Source: Ricinus communis
Taxonomy: Eukaryota; Streptophyta; Magnoliopsida; Malpighiales; Euphorbiaceae
DNA length: 64,000 nucleotides
Assembly: GCF_019578655.1 (NCBI RefSeq)
Contig: NC_063261.1
Span: 4,844,446-4,908,445 of the forward strand
Direction of reading: 5' to 3'
The notes under the pieces were generated by a model. The model ran no database searches and had not been told where the DNA came from. It saw only the letters and a list, made by a program, of their open reading frames with translations. The stretch's first letter is position 1, and every line of letters begins with the position of its first letter. Shown here piece by piece: positions 43,870 to 57,138 of this stretch. The position numbers and the translations under genes are program-made.

Positions 43870-46077
43870 TAAGTAAAGAGGGTTATATATGTGTATGCAT
43901 GTGAAATGTGTATGCATGTATGTATGTACACTTGTTCATGCATGTCAAGTTAGAAACAAAAGAAAAGGGGTTAGGAGCATTTACAGTAATCACAAATTGG
44001 CATGTGAACACATAGCAAAGATCTTGTAAATTTTCATATAACTCTCACTTCCCTTCATTGTCCATGGTTAGTCTTAATCTCCCACAGGTTCTAGGTACTG
44101 ACGTGATTGATAACAGGGGGTAACCACATCCGCTCTCTTGTCTTTCGACGCATGGTCACGACTTTCTTGGAAAATATTCGATCCGCTTCCATGGCATCCT
44201 ATCAAGTTTACCTTATATCGATCACCTACAAGCGGGCCGACTAATTTTAGAGAAGTGTCGGGTCTAACCATCAAGAGATTTAGGATACTAGGAGAAGTTC
44301 GGGGGGTTACCCTCATGCTCGCCCATTTTTATAATAGGTCTCATCGGGTTTACCCATCAAAGGTGTCGATTTAAGGTCATAACCAAAAATAGAGATTTTT
44401 GGTTTAAATGAGCGAGTACTTTGGCTAATATTGGACCTATTTTCCAATTTATGAACATCACGCAAGCAAACAATACGACAAGTCCTAAGGGAAGGAACTA
44501 GATTTCACTGTATGAGCTTTGGCTGGGGATAATAGGGCCGAGTTTCCCTTGGCAAGGAATACCCTTTTTATACTATGGAAAAACTTATCCCTTTTTTAAG
44601 TGTAGTAAGGAATTGTGTTGGCACTACTCAACATGATAAGTTTATAACCTCTTTAGTATGGGCTAAGGGTAGCGGTCATCATCAATGTAACTTGTCTCTT
44701 ATTCGAATGGGACATGGATATCCCTTACACTAAAGCCAACGGAAATATAGGGCCTTCCTTAATTCTAATGCAAATACAATGCGGGGCTAAACAGATAGCA
44801 GACAAGAATAAAATTAGATAAAAATAAGAGCAACTGAATGAAATAATTTAAAAAATATTTTATGTCTTATCACAGATGTTGATCTCGTATGAATACAGGT
44901 GGAGCTCACACGAAATCAATCCTTCAAGGAACAGAAAGGGCTCACGATGTCATTTTAAAGCTAACCCATTTGCTAAAAAAGAGAGAGAGTGAACTTGCTC
45001 GAGCATAAATTAAGCTCGCGAGAGGTCAGACCGTAAACTCTAACCATGATCAATACGATCTCGTTTAGCCCTAGGAGTCTTTGTTTGGTCTCGAATGGTC
45101 ACTGGACTCGTGCAAGTAGAGGGTGACCTCACGCAGGCTTAGAGTCCAGTCCCTAAAACATACCAAACACAACTCTAAGGGCTAAACGACATCGATTCCA
45201 GGCCTTGGGCTCCCTGACCTCGTGAGTTCAAAGGGTGACCTTGCGTGAGCTTAATGATTTAAGTCCTTGTGGCCATTGAACGATATCGTTTTATTCAAAA
45301 TGCTTGAAGCATATAAATGAAATGACAAGTAATCTGTGATTGGCGGAGGTTGGCCTCACGCGAATACAGGTTAAACTCGTGCGAGCTCAACCCACCGAGA
45401 AGACAGAAATCAGAAATGACGGAGGTTTATTTTAAATAAAATTATTATAGAAAATGTGTGTGGATAAAAATTAAAAATGATGATGCATGGGATAGAATAA
45501 ATGGGCAATAAAATAAATAAAATTTAGATGTAATGACTGTGAAGAATAAATTTTTGCCCTTAAGTGGCTACCTTTGTTTTTCTTTGAGAACGAATTAATC
45601 TTCCAAAATCCAAAAAGAAAATGAAATAACCTTGCTCTAAGAAAGATTGCCCAAAGAAAATAATTTAATTTTTCAAAGAGATTTTCTAACAATAAATTTT
45701 GCAAGCTCCAAAATCTCTTTTTCTCCAAAAAGCCTTTTTTGGACACACAATTCCCAGATCCCAAAAATTTCAACCCTAGACACAAAGTTCTCATTTGTCT
45801 TTTATAGGGTTTGCCAAGTGTTGTCCTCTCATTAGAGGGAAAAATCCAACCTAAACCTGCCATCCAACGGATGAGTGACACGTCAGCTAAGAGTTGACCT
45901 TTTTCTAAGCGTGAGGACAGACTCGCATGAGGACCTATACAGGGCCCATGCCTCTAGGTCAACTACTCGACTCGCGTGCGTACACGTTGGAGTCGAGCGA
46001 GTTCAGGCTGAGTGTGCGCGAGCTTACTTTGGGCACACACGAGGACGAACTCGTGTGAGCTGAGGTTGAGCTCGCGC
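43870..46077. repeat. 5' non-coding spacer of the Tat element
   Basis: No gene. 44,870-45,440 matches 23,470-24,030 and 55,745-56,200. It has repeated near-palindromes (CTCGTGCGAG, CTCGCGCGAG and variants) down to 46,080. Open frames at 45,471-46,248 are chance. Confidence 0.7.
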
Positions 46078-46561
46078 GAGCTTAGACTGAGCCCACACAA
46101 GTACAACCTTCAAGACCCATCACCATTATTTTTATTATTATTTTTTGTTCATTTTAATATTTATTATTTTATTATTATTTTCTTGGGCAATTTTCCTAAG
46201 ACATTAGGGTTACGGTTCCTTTCGTCTTTCGGTTCTGTAACCAACTAAACCTTCTCATTATCAGGCTTTATATAACTCTAGTCTCAGATTTCTAATAAAT
46301 AACATGCGTGCTTGACCAAGATCGAGCTTAGACTGAGCCCACACAAGTACAACCTTCTAGACCCATCACCATTATTTTCATTATTATTTTTGTTCATTTT
46401 AATATTTATCATTTTATTATTATTTTCTTGGGCGATTTTCCTAAGACGTTAGGGTTATGGTTCCTTTCGTCTTTCGGTTCTACAGCCAACTAAACCTTCT
46501 CATTATCAGGCTTTATATAACTCTAGTCTCAGATTTCTAATAATAACATGCGTGTCTGATT
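46078..46561. repeat. ~246-bp tandem duplication
   Basis: 46,078-46,323 and 46,324-46,561 both run from GAGCTTAGACTGAGCCCACA to TTTCTAATAATAACATGCGTG, with small differences. A diverged single copy of the later part occurs at 56,370-56,510. Confidence 0.93.
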
Positions 46562-47119
46562 AACTTGTCATTATTTTGCAGGCTATGGCATGCAATATTT
46601 TATTAAATTTCTTCAATTTTTGCTATATTCAACCAAAATTACACGTGTATTAAGTGTAAAAATAATAGGAAAAAGTGTTTAGCAAAAGAAAAATACCTCA
46701 TCGACGACTAAAATACCTGATGCGTGCTCAATTTAGCTAGAATGCAGATTTCCTCACCTTTCACTAGCCCAAGATCATTCTGGCGTGAAATTGGCGGTGA
46801 AAAGTCCTAATCCAGTGCAACTGGGTGCGTATAACAAATCTTGAGGAAGAGCCAGCCATTTTGAACAAATTTTGCGGAATTTGGCTAAGAAATAAAAAAA
46901 AAATCAAAGAAAGAGTAAAAAGAGTTAAGCAAAAGCGCTATGTTGGTCCCTAACCTCTCAAAATTACATTTTAGTCCCCATATGGGCAAATTACCAATGT
47001 AGTATCGGGAAGACATTGATCAATTAAATTATATTTGAAAGTGGAATCTGTCAGCTCAAAAATCAAAGTACATCTGAAAGTGGAATTTGTCACCCTAAAC
47101 ATAAAATTCAATAACGAAA

Positions 47120-47308
47120 GTGGGAAATCAACCAAGGCATAGTCCTTCAATCAAGTAGCGTAGTCCTACAATCAGTCTAGCATAATCCTCCAATCAATCA
47201 GGTGTGATCCTTCAAATCAAGTAGGCGCAGTCCTCCAATCAAGTAGGTGTGGTCCTTCAGTCAAACATGCATGGTCCCTCAATCAAGCAGGCATGGTCCC
47301 TAAATCAA
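47120..47308. repeat. ~27-bp minisatellite, about seven units
   Basis: Units built on TCAAGTAGGCGTGGTCCTCC, changing gradually along the array (GCATAGTCC, GTGATCC, GCATGGTCC). Confidence 0.85.
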
Positions 47309-47459
47309 AATAAAAAATATACACCAACTCGGGCTTACGAAGCGTGGCTTCTACAAATCACTTTCATATCCTTTTGCCATATTCTTGATATTTATGATTT
47401 GTCTCAATTTAATTAATCACATTTCTGTTTATAAATCTCGACAAATTTCGGGGCAACTC

Positions 47460-48340
47460 TGAGCACCTGTTTTCCGGATTTAGATATCAGAAAAATTATG
47501 AAAAATTCAACGATGAAAGTTATTGCCTTTCTCGAGTCTCGAAAGGGTAGGACGGGTGAATCCCAATCAGGTTTGTGAGTAATTGAACAAAATTTATTGT
47601 TTCAAATCAATTTTGATTTAATTGATTGAAAAAAATTAAGTTTGAGGGTTGGAATTGCAGTTTTTGAATGTACTGGGACCAAATTGCAAGAAATTCTTAA
47701 AACTTTCAGCCCCTTAGCCAATTGGCTTTTTGTATAGTTGAATCAGTAGTACACAGAGCCAATCGAATCTATGCTGAGTCAATCAGCTCTACACAGTCCG
47801 ATTGGCTCTTATCTTAGCTTTTGACGTCGTCTTATGCATATTTTTTTACTTAAAATGTCAAAAGAGTCTTCTAAAAAATATTATTGATAATTATTTAAAT
47901 TTAAATAGATTTTATTTTGATATATTTATCAAGCTAAATGTCTAACAAATTAAAAAAAACTTCTTTATTTTAATTATTGATATTATCTAATTTTCTAAGG
48001 TTTCCTAAACCGTACTGCTATAAATAGAATGTTATACTTAGGGCTGGCTATTATCAGTAATTATCATAGCATTTTTAAGCAGTCAATAGGAGTTAAGAAA
48101 AATTAGTAAGAAAGAACTCGTTCTAAGAAACTCTTTTTAGAACAACAGTAGTTTCCTACAACTTTCACAAATCAAACACCAAAACGAACCCTAAAAAGCA
48201 CTGGATTCATATCCAATCTCCCATTCCACCTCCTCACCATCTCTATACTTGAGGATCAACACAATACGGTGACAACCTAAGGGTTTCCAAATCTAGCATC
48301 ATCAACATCTTTTTATCTTTTCTTTAATTTTTTTAATGAG
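47460..48340. repeat. Tat-like LTR-type repeat, second copy
   Basis: Begins TGAGCACCTGTTTTCCGGATT and matches 1,637-2,480 over most of its length. It lies at the 5' side of the minus-strand Tat element and is the best candidate for its LTR. The far end was not located. A GCCGATTGG-type array is at 47,715-47,820. Confidence 0.55.
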
Positions 48341-49860
48341 TTTAGAAATATGATTAGGGTTGGTTTTCTTAATGTCTTATGTGATTTATGTTTTCAGATC
48401 TAAGATTCTTTAATAGTTTAACATGTTTCTATAGCATTTATGCATGCTGGGTTTTGAATATGATAACATGATTTGTATTGAGTTCTGAATCTGATGAATT
48501 AAATAATTATGTTAATATATTAGATTGATTTTGCCTTTATGATAATTCATATGATAATATGATCAGAATTGATTTTGGGGTTGCATGATTAGTTTTAGGA
48601 TATGGCATGTGAAGTTTCTGTCTCCTGTTAGTTTATCTATTTTTTTGTTATTTTTTTTATATATTCTAGCTTTATTTTATTCAATTTTTATGCTTTTCAT
48701 TTCATTTTTTATATATTAATCATGTTTGATGTTTTTCGTTGCATGTGAATCGACTTCTGGGCGAGAGAGGGTTAAATATTATGTGCAATGCAATTAAGCA
48801 AGGGCCTAGAGCCGATCGGCGCAATGACTTACGCATCGCCTGCTCTTTAATTCTTGCCCTAATTTCAGACTTTTTGACCCTTTTTAGCGATTTTTCTATA
48901 GTTTGTAACCTAGATTAGTTGTTTTCTTTGAGTTTATTAGTTATGGGAAAGTTATAATTGTTAGATATAATTTCCTACTTTTTGTTTTTGCTCCATTTTA
49001 GATGTATGGTAAATATCTGAGTATTTCATTGCTAAATAAAAAATTGCACATACATACATTAGGTTTTGAAATTAGACCTTGAAAGTTGTAGTCCATTAGT
49101 TAATAAGATGGTAAATTGGACCTAAATTAAATTCCATATAGACTTATTGAGTTTTTACCATATTTTTATCTAATTAATGGACCCACTTAGAATAAGATCA
49201 CTCAATTCGGCCTTGACATGCAAAAAGGGTAGTCCATTTAGGTTAAAGATCTGGTAATCAAAAGCATAACTTGTAATTGGACTAGACTAGGTGTGCCTCA
49301 TTACATAATTAAATAGTTAATTAGGTTAACAATTTAAATGGGGATTAAGTTTAATTAAAATAGGCTAGACCTAGCTAAACCTTACTTGGTGTAGTGGGTA
49401 CTTGTAGAAATATAATTATTGTGTTTATATGGAATAATCCATTAAAAAATAAAATTAAAAATAAGGATACACAAATAAGGAAGTTGTCTTCCGGATCTAT
49501 TTCTAGATGTGGCGAAGCTTCCTTGTGGAATCGAAAAATGTCACTTAATTAGTAAACATGTCATAGAGAATTACCTGGGTGTCGACTCCCATCTCCACGC
49601 TTGTCTCTATGACTAGTTAGTTCCCTGTTAGGTTGAAAAGCGTTGTAGTGCGGTAGTTATTATAGAAACTTGGGTGCACCCAAAGCCACCACCCATAATA
49701 CTCATATTTAAATTAAAACCTAAGGGTTCATGTTTACCACGCAATTAGGATACCAAATTCCATGATATGATTGAATATGTGGAGCTAGGATTAGTTAATA
49801 CATAAGCTTCTAAATCATGGACAAGAAGTTTCCTATAACAGCTTCTAGAATAACAATGGC
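48341..49860. other. unassigned repeat-like DNA, no gene
   Basis: AT-rich with scattered Tat-like words (GGTGTCGACTCCCATCTCC near 49,580). No open frame of interest. Confidence 0.4.
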
Positions 49861-51090
49861 TCTTGCCTAGTCATTACAAATACTCTAGCTTGAGTGTGAG
49901 GTCGAGAGCTCTCACCTTCTGATCTACTCATACCTCTACTAATTTTAGATGTTCTACCCCTACTAGTTATTGCTCCAACTCCACTTGCTCTTCAAACTTC
50001 AACATGGGTTTTGATATAGCTCTACCTCTACTACCCTCTATCACTATAGTCCTCTAAGGACAATCTCTAAGCATATGATTAAGAGATCCACAAAAGTAGC
50101 ACCTACTAGTCTACGTTCAGCAATTTGTTGTCTTCTATAGTGTACACACAAGGGTCGTTATCCCATACTTTGACCTTGACCTCTACTTGAATAAGATGAA
50201 ATTCAGAATAACTAGCCCTTGCGCTAGCTTAAGGTGACATGTGACCTCCATGTCTACCCTATCTTTTGCTAAAATCTCATACATATTACTCGGTCCCCTT
50301 TCTGACCATGGTTGAGTTCTTTCTTTTTCTAATCTCTCTACTCTAATTGCAGTAGCTTTCAACTTGGTGTAATTTTCAAGATCTGCTGCTGTGATTCTAT
50401 TTCTAATTTCATACTATAGGCCCTTTTTAAACCTCCGACATTTATCTTTATCAGTGGTAACCATATTTAATGCATAATGAGATAGTTAATTAAAATTTCC
50501 TGATACTTTACTACAATCATGGTCCATTATGTCAGATTCAAGAATTCTTTTCTTCTGTCATCTTTGTACACTTCTAGCATGTAATCACTGATGAACTCAT
50601 GAAAGAAATCATCCCATGTAAGCACTTGAGGTTGAACATCACTCCTTGGAACTGTTTCCCACCAATCATATACATGCCCCTATATTAGTGATACTACATT
50701 GTCACTTTTCTTCTGATGTACGTTTCATCAAAGTTAAAACTCTTGAGTTCTTGTCTCTGCCACTACTAGATCTGTAGTGCCACTGAAATCAACTGCACCC
50801 CATTTTCTCAATTTATCATACCTTCTTTCTCTATCATTCTCCGGCCCCTGTACTTCTTGTTGTTGAGGTCTATTATGTGTCTATTCGAGAGTTATATGTT
50901 GTGCATGAGAGTGTGTAGGAGATCCAACCCGTTCAGTAGGTTGGTCTCCTAATGGTGGATATGATGCTTCTATAGAACGCACATCGACCAACTCCTCTAT
51001 CCTTAGTAGGTCATGAGCTCTAGCATTACCCTTTACTAATGCCTTATAAACATACAAGATTGTGTTATTTGATAATGCACAACAATACAC
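49861..51090 (-). pseudogene. decayed gypsy gag
   Basis: In minus orientation, 51,090-50,881 opens a frame starting MYCCALSNNT. A frame around 50,830-50,770 reads YDKLRKWGAVDFSGTT, the usual start of the gypsy gag core. Near 50,115-50,065 a full CX2CX4HX4C zinc knuckle reads RCYFCGSLNHMLRDCP. Stops are frequent. It probably belongs to a different gypsy lineage from the Tat element, as it has a Met-type PBS. Confidence 0.75.
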
Positions 51091-51133
51091 AAGTCATGTC
51101 ATGTTCACACGCATGTCCCTTGTGGAACCTATC

Positions 51134-51148
51134 CCAACTTTGATACCA
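51134..51148 (-). other. gypsy primer binding site
   Basis: TGGTATCAAAGTTGG on the minus strand, five bases from an LTR end GGTGTTACA. It is a methionine-tRNA type primer site. Confidence 0.75.
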
Positions 51149-51153
51149 AAAAC

Positions 51154-53400
51154 TGTAACACCCTATATCATTTGATAATATGCATATATATATATATATA
51201 TATATACACGTCCTTTTATGCTTAATAATAATAATATCATATCAATATTCAGTTTAAAAATTCAAAACATTATTTGCATAAGAGAAAGGGTTATTACACT
51301 AGTATTCTTCATTTACACATTATTTTTAGATATGCATATGAGTATAAAATATTTCTTCAACCAAGTGTATGCTCATGATAAAGGAGAGAGAGGGGGGGGG
51401 GGGTGAGGATTTGGTCAGTGACTTATGCTCCAAATCTTTATTTATAATGCTTTTATACTTCAAAACACCCCAACTTTAAACTTTATTATCCGAAAATAAA
51501 GGCGATTTGATCAATCGCGACTCAGCGATTATAAACATCCATTGAATTTTATTAACACCAAGATAAACTATAATTGTGAGATTTCATTAGTGCAAGCACT
51601 AATGTAATAGTTCATTTATTTTTGTTGTGACCTCGCAAGTCAAACACCGCTCCCAGAGTTCATGTGCATCAAGTGATTTGTTGGCCAACATATAACATGT
51701 GATTCATATGATCTCATTTGATCTTTAGCATTTGATATGTGATTTGACCTTTTGGTCCATATATAAAGTGACTTGCAAGTGTTTGTTAAGATGTTCATAA
51801 CATTCTTTTAATTCCAAATGCAAGTGTTCATATACAATTTGTATAACAAATAACCATTAGAATCATAAAAACCACACTTGACTTGTATTATAATGTGTAT
51901 ATACATAATCAATAAATAATTCTTCCATATACATATAAATAAGCATCAATTACACATCCATAACACAATTCAATCATACAAATAAAAGATAGAATTCAAT
52001 TGATGCTTATACTCCCCTTTGATGTCAAAACATCTATTACATGTTTGAATCTCCCTCTTGGGCTTTCTAAATGTGTTGAGGACCTAAAATATGATAAATA
52101 TTTAATTGAGAATATGCCTATAATGATAGTCATGCTTGATAAATAATTACAATCATGTTCAACGCAAGTAAGCCTAATATTTATACATATTTATTCTTAT
52201 AGGACAACCTGCCTTGCTTCACTTATATAGCCACCAATCTAGTTATACATATCCAAATGACCTAATTCTTTTCTCTACTTAAACTAGACACATGAGGCTA
52301 CCAAATATCCATAATCCAGGCCAAGATAATTACTACACAATATATGGTAAATTCGTGAATTCTACCTTATTTTTGTACAATTATAATCTAAATAGGTCTA
52401 ATAAATATGACTACTAACGTACATATCCAATTGAAGCCTAGTTTACAGAGAGTTAGATAACTCACAAATAAATATTTTTTCATATTTTACACTTTGTCAA
52501 ATCCAACCTCCGAGGTCATGAAAATAAATTTCGAACTAACTATAGAGCTAGCAATATGAACCAGTCCTACTCGAGGAAGAATATCTCTTCACACATATCA
52601 AATTTGCAAAATTGCTTTACAAGCATATAGATGAGATATAAATCTACAACTTTTATATTTTACACATTTCAAATTCTTTCTTTAAGGTAATGAAAACTGA
52701 GGTGTAAAATTTTGCTTAATCAAAGGTTATTCATAATCTCCAAAACCCGTATTTGCACCATGATCACTTTTAAAGCTAATCACTCAATTTCTTCAAACTT
52801 CGAACTAGTTATGCAGGTTTAACATGTCATAGAAGATGAGTTTTATAAGAAAATAAAATAAAACCATTTACCTTTTCCAAGATTAGAAAATCCTAGAGTT
52901 TCTTCTCTTCTCTCTCTTCTCTTTTCTTTCTTTTCTTTTCTCTGTTTCTTTGTTGTCCCTTTTCTTTTCTCTAAGAACTCAGCCCTTTTTCACGTCTCTA
53001 ATCCCTATTTTCCTCTCTTCTCGATAATTCTAAAGACTACCACTTACTTATCTCAAACTAATAAGATAAAGTTTCTTTTAATCCTTCTACTTATTATTTT
53101 TTCACTCATGTTTCCTTACTAATTCCCATATACCTCTTAAACATTTAATACATTTTAAAACACTCTTATTTATGACATAAACTCACACATACTAAACTTG
53201 ATAATCATTATACAAATATGCCAATACTATGTGCATATTCAAGTACTTAAATCGTAATTATAAAAATATTGTCATTATATTAACCAAATGCACTTATGAA
53301 AATAATTATGCATAAAATGCATATGCTCATACTGAGTTTCAAGTGAATAAAAATAACGATGCTACATATATTATAGAAAGATATTATATTGTAAGTGTAA
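51154..53400 (-). repeat. gypsy LTR; right end not located
   Basis: In plus orientation it begins TGTAACACCCTATATC directly after the PBS. It contains a (TA)n run at 51,184-51,206, a run of about 12 G at 51,391, and a pyrimidine-rich tract at 52,900-52,985. The right boundary given is approximate, because no matching second LTR or target duplication was found. Confidence 0.5.
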
Positions 53401-54180
53401 CGAAAATCAAAAGCAAATGAATACAATTTAAATAAAAATATTACTTTTTTCAACCAAACTTTAAAACTAAATATTAATTGTCACATATTCTTGTTGTCAT
53501 GTTTGAAAGACCAATGTTTCTACTTTAATCATGATATAGTCACACAATAGCTCTAACTTCCTTTATAATACTAGTGATTATGCTTCATCATAGGTAATTA
53601 GTTCTTGAAATAAATTAATGAATGCTTTTAGTTGTTTCTTAAAAATATATACTAACAATCAAACTTATATAAATTTACCGAAATTGGGTTTGCTCAAGTT
53701 AAACTATTTGTCTGAGCAATAACTTGTAACATGCTTATAAAAGAAATTTTTGTTTCATTCAAAGGCAACTGTACAATTAGTTTAGGAAGTCTGAAATCAC
53801 ACAAATCACATGTTAATAATTTATGATCTTCTCTAACTTTATTGATTGGGCATATATTCATAATATTTTATAACTAAAGTATTTGTGATAAAATACTCAG
53901 TGGTTGAGTACTTAGAAATGGAGCAGTGTGTATATTATTTGTTGTAAACCACCTATATCAAATACTTGTACATGTCATAAAAAATAAAAAATTTATAATA
54001 AAATTTTAATAAGGTACTCAACTAAATGTTACCATTCAAATATAACAAACTTATATGGTGCAAGCTTGGAGGAGCAACTAGAGGAGCAATATTAGTTCGT
54101 GCATGAGAAGAAGTTCCTATTACTTGCTTTATTTTACCTAATAAAATCCATATTGTAATTGCAACACAAATTAAATTAAT
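53401..54180. other. AT-rich DNA, nothing recognised
   Basis: No open frame, element end or repeat shared with the rest of the window was seen. Confidence 0.4.
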
Positions 54181-54530
54181 TATCTTATAAAATACAAATA
54201 TATGAATATCATTATTAAAAGAGTATTGTATTCAAACCTTGTTTTCTTTTGGATGCTTTTGCCTTTGGTTTTTCAAAATGTCCTTTGAGCCTATCATTTG
54301 AAACCCCTTTAGATCGTACAGATGAAGGATTAAATATTGGTGCCTTAATTGCCTAATAATCTTGAATAGTATAATGGTTGGAATCTTTCTTTTTCTTTTG
54401 GAATGACCTTTTTCATAATCAACTCAGCTAGGCAATCATTAACCGCATTGTCTATATGGTGGAAAAACATCCTTATATTTTTCTACGTTCTTTAATCCCT
54501 TGGCCTTTTATAACCAACTCATGGGAAAAT
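54181..54530 (-). pseudogene. possible FAR1/MULE-type C-terminal fragment
   Basis: On the minus strand near 54,345-54,235 a frame reads AIKAPIFNPSSVRSKG and RLKGHFEKPKAKASKRK, followed by a GT dinucleotide. The basic tail with SKG resembles C-termini of FAR1-related and MULE transposase-derived proteins. Too short and broken for a firm call. Confidence 0.25.
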
Positions 54531-54699
54531 CGCATCATATGCGGTTTTGATACTCAATTTCTGACTCGATACCATGACTGCAATTTTTGACTCGATACCA
54601 TGACTGCAACTTTGTCGTGAAGTGCCATAGTGCTCTTGATGAAGCATTAAAGTTGACAGTTCGCACCCTTAAACTCCTTGTGAGTGACCGGGATCCATT

Positions 54700-56560
54700 G
54701 TTTGTCCAAGGTCTGCTCTCTGTACTAGGCCCGTCTCAAATTGAGTTATTCAGTTGAGGGCCCTAAGAGATTATGAGATGGCCTTAAGACTAATCGGAGA
54801 AGGAGTCGCCAGCCAATGAGATTAGGACAATTTTGGTACCGAGGATGATGGCTTTGTACCCTTTATGGAGAGCCTAAGTTTCCCCCTCCCTACAATCAGA
54901 GATTCTAGATTCATAAACTTAGGTACATATAAAGAGGTGAAGCCTAGCCTCCACTCGAGCATATGAGCCTTTACCTATCCTAATAACATTGTCTTAGCCT
55001 ATTTTGCCCTATTTTCATTTTACACACTAGCCTTTTTTATCTTTCTTAGAAAATAAGAGACTAAACTAAGGAGGAGGTACTTTAGTACCTTAGCTAGTCC
55101 TAGATGGAGGCATATTAGTGCCCTTGCTAGTCCTAATTGGGAGGTACTTTGGTAACTTGGGTTTTATTATCTTCACATGTGAAAGATGACCAAATCAGAA
55201 TCTGGTTCTATTACCTAGGTCTAGGTGTCAGATTTATTTTAACCTTTAGCATTTGAGGCGAGTACATGCAAGGCGCGGGAACTTACTTTGTAAGCATTCA
55301 ATTTTATTATCTTTGCATGTGAGGTGATAAAAATAAGTGCTAAGTCCGATTTTATCTATTTTAGCATGCAAGGTGATGTCCTAAGCCTTAATTAAACATA
55401 CATAGAAGGAAGGAGGAGAATAGAGCTAGAATAGGATTGAGGAAAGCAGGGATTAATCGAGGGGTAGCTATGCATGCAAATGGCCCTAGTGGCCTTAATA
55501 CACATTAATAAATGATGATAAAATAAATAAAATAAAAATAAAATAAAGTTGAACTTGATCCTCATCGAGGGGGCAGATTTTCGGGAATTACACGCTGCAC
55601 TTCGGGTTAGTCACTTGATAGGAAACAAACGATAGTAGATGCATGCATAATTAAATAATAATGCAAATGTAATAAATTAAGTATAGAATGTTTAGGTAAG
55701 ATAGAAATATATTTAACAATTAATAAGGAAAAATTTAAAATGAAATTTTTTTACCATTACAAAGGCTGACCTTCCTCGAGTTCAGGGTGAAACTGCGCGA
55801 GGTTAGTCTCCAAAGAACACAGAGGGTTCACGGCATCATTTAGACATTAACCCATAGCTACTGAAGGAGAGAGACTGAGCTCCCACGAGCACAGGGGTAA
55901 GCCCGTGTGAACTCAACTTCAATGAGAGCTATAGATACCACACCATGTATTTTTGCTCAAGACGCCACTGTTTGGGTTCATAGGGCGCCTAGACCCATGC
56001 ACGGAGAGGGTGACCTAGCACGAGCTTAGGGTCTCAAGGCCTGGAACTCGCCAAACACAGTGTTTCAAGCAAAATGGCATCAACTAGCCTTGGGAGTCTT
56101 TACATGAGCTTAGCTTGGAGATGCACGAGCATAGAGAGTGAACATGTGCGAGTGTAGGTGTAAGGGCAGTTCTCCCTAGGTCAACAGCTCTCCTTGCTTG
56201 AGATTTAGTGAATTCATATGGATTCATTGAATGTGCACGAGTTCACCCGGGACATGCGCGGGGCAGAAAACTATGTGGTGTCTAGGTCAATGCACGCGAT
56301 TTCGGGTTGCACGTGCGCCGGGTCAACCTGCACCCATGCAAAATTAAGCTTGAGACTGGTATCTCTTAGTATTCTCTTTTTCCCCTTTTAGATTTAGGGA
56401 AATTTCCCTAGGTTTACTTAGGAGCCATTTTTTGATTCACAACCAATTAAACCTTCTCATCATCGAGATTTATGTAACTTTAATTTCTAAATTTCTATGA
56501 TAATAATTTACCCCTTGCTTTGGAGGAAAGCTTTTTAGAAAAAATGATTTGTTGTAAGAT
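54700..56560. repeat. Tat-type non-coding spacer, third copy
   Basis: Matches 22,440-24,030 from 54,760 on, including the GGAGTCGCCA block, the GTGAAGCCTAGCCTCCACT block and the CTCG-type near-palindromes at 55,775-56,340. No gene. Confidence 0.7.
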
Positions 56561-56599
56561 GTTTTTGGAAAGCGTGAGTCCGCTCAAAGCGAGCGAGTA

Positions 56600-56880
56600 G
56601 AAGGTTTCAAAGTCCATAATTGGGTCATTATAGCACGTCGGTGTGATACCATCGTTTTTGGGGTGCGTCGATGTGATACCATCATCTTCTTGAGGATGCA
56701 TTGGTGCGATATCAGCGTCTTCTTAAGGGTGAGTCGGTGCGATACTAGTGTCTTCTTGAGGGTGCCTCGATGCGATACCATTGTTTTCTTGAGGGTGCAA
56801 CGGTATGATACCGTGGTCTTCTTGAGGGTGCCTCGGTGCGATACCATCATTTCTAGGGTGCATTAATGCGAAACTTTGAG
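56600..56880. repeat. ~35-bp minisatellite, about seven to eight units
   Basis: Units read GTGCGATACCATCRTCTTCT then TGAGGGTGCCTCG, changing along the array. The open frames across it on both strands are repeats of KKTxVSHRxTL-like text and are not genes. It lies upstream of the polypurine tract of the LTR at 57,139. Confidence 0.9.
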
Positions 56881-57120
56881 CAACTTGAGTGATCCCAGTG
56901 AGGCACTAGTTCGTGATGTTTGTATTGAGTTGTCATTTAAGTTATTCATGCATTAATATTATTTCCATTCTCTGTTAATGATTTGCAATTTGATTTATGA
57001 TTGAGTATCCTTTGAGATGTGTCGGATACTATCTGTTGTGGACTAGGGGCATAAACTATAAGGAATTGCTAACTGCAGTTTTATGAGGTGAGTTGTTAAT
57101 TGCTTGAGGACAAGCAATAG

Positions 57121-57138
57121 CTTAAGTGTGGGGTAATT
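57121..57138 (+). other. polypurine tract of a plus-strand Athila-type element
   Basis: AAGTGTGGGGTAATT directly precedes the LTR at 57,139, matching the tract of the minus-strand element at 26 kb. Confidence 0.75.

Larger units (their letters stand above)
33123..47459 (-). mobile_element. Tat-type (Ogre/Retand-like) gypsy element, internal region
   Basis: On the minus strand from high to low coordinates: non-coding spacer, an extra zinc-finger ORF, gag, protease, RT, RNase H, an additional RNase H and integrase. The extra RNase H and an antisense ORF on the opposite strand at the 3' side mark the Tat lineage. It is interrupted by a solo Athila-type LTR (39,820-41,265) and cut at the left by the Athila-type element at 33,122. 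Its own 3' LTR is not seen. An LTR-like repeat lies at 47,460. All coding parts carry stops or frameshifts. Confidence 0.8.

Noticed and set aside
56584..56866. Repeat protein-like frames with KKTxVSHR and RCDTxVFLRV units, or a CRISPR-like array
   Set aside because: The DNA is a degenerate 35-bp minisatellite in a retrotransposon 3' region. Units are contiguous without unique spacers, and both strands are open by periodicity.
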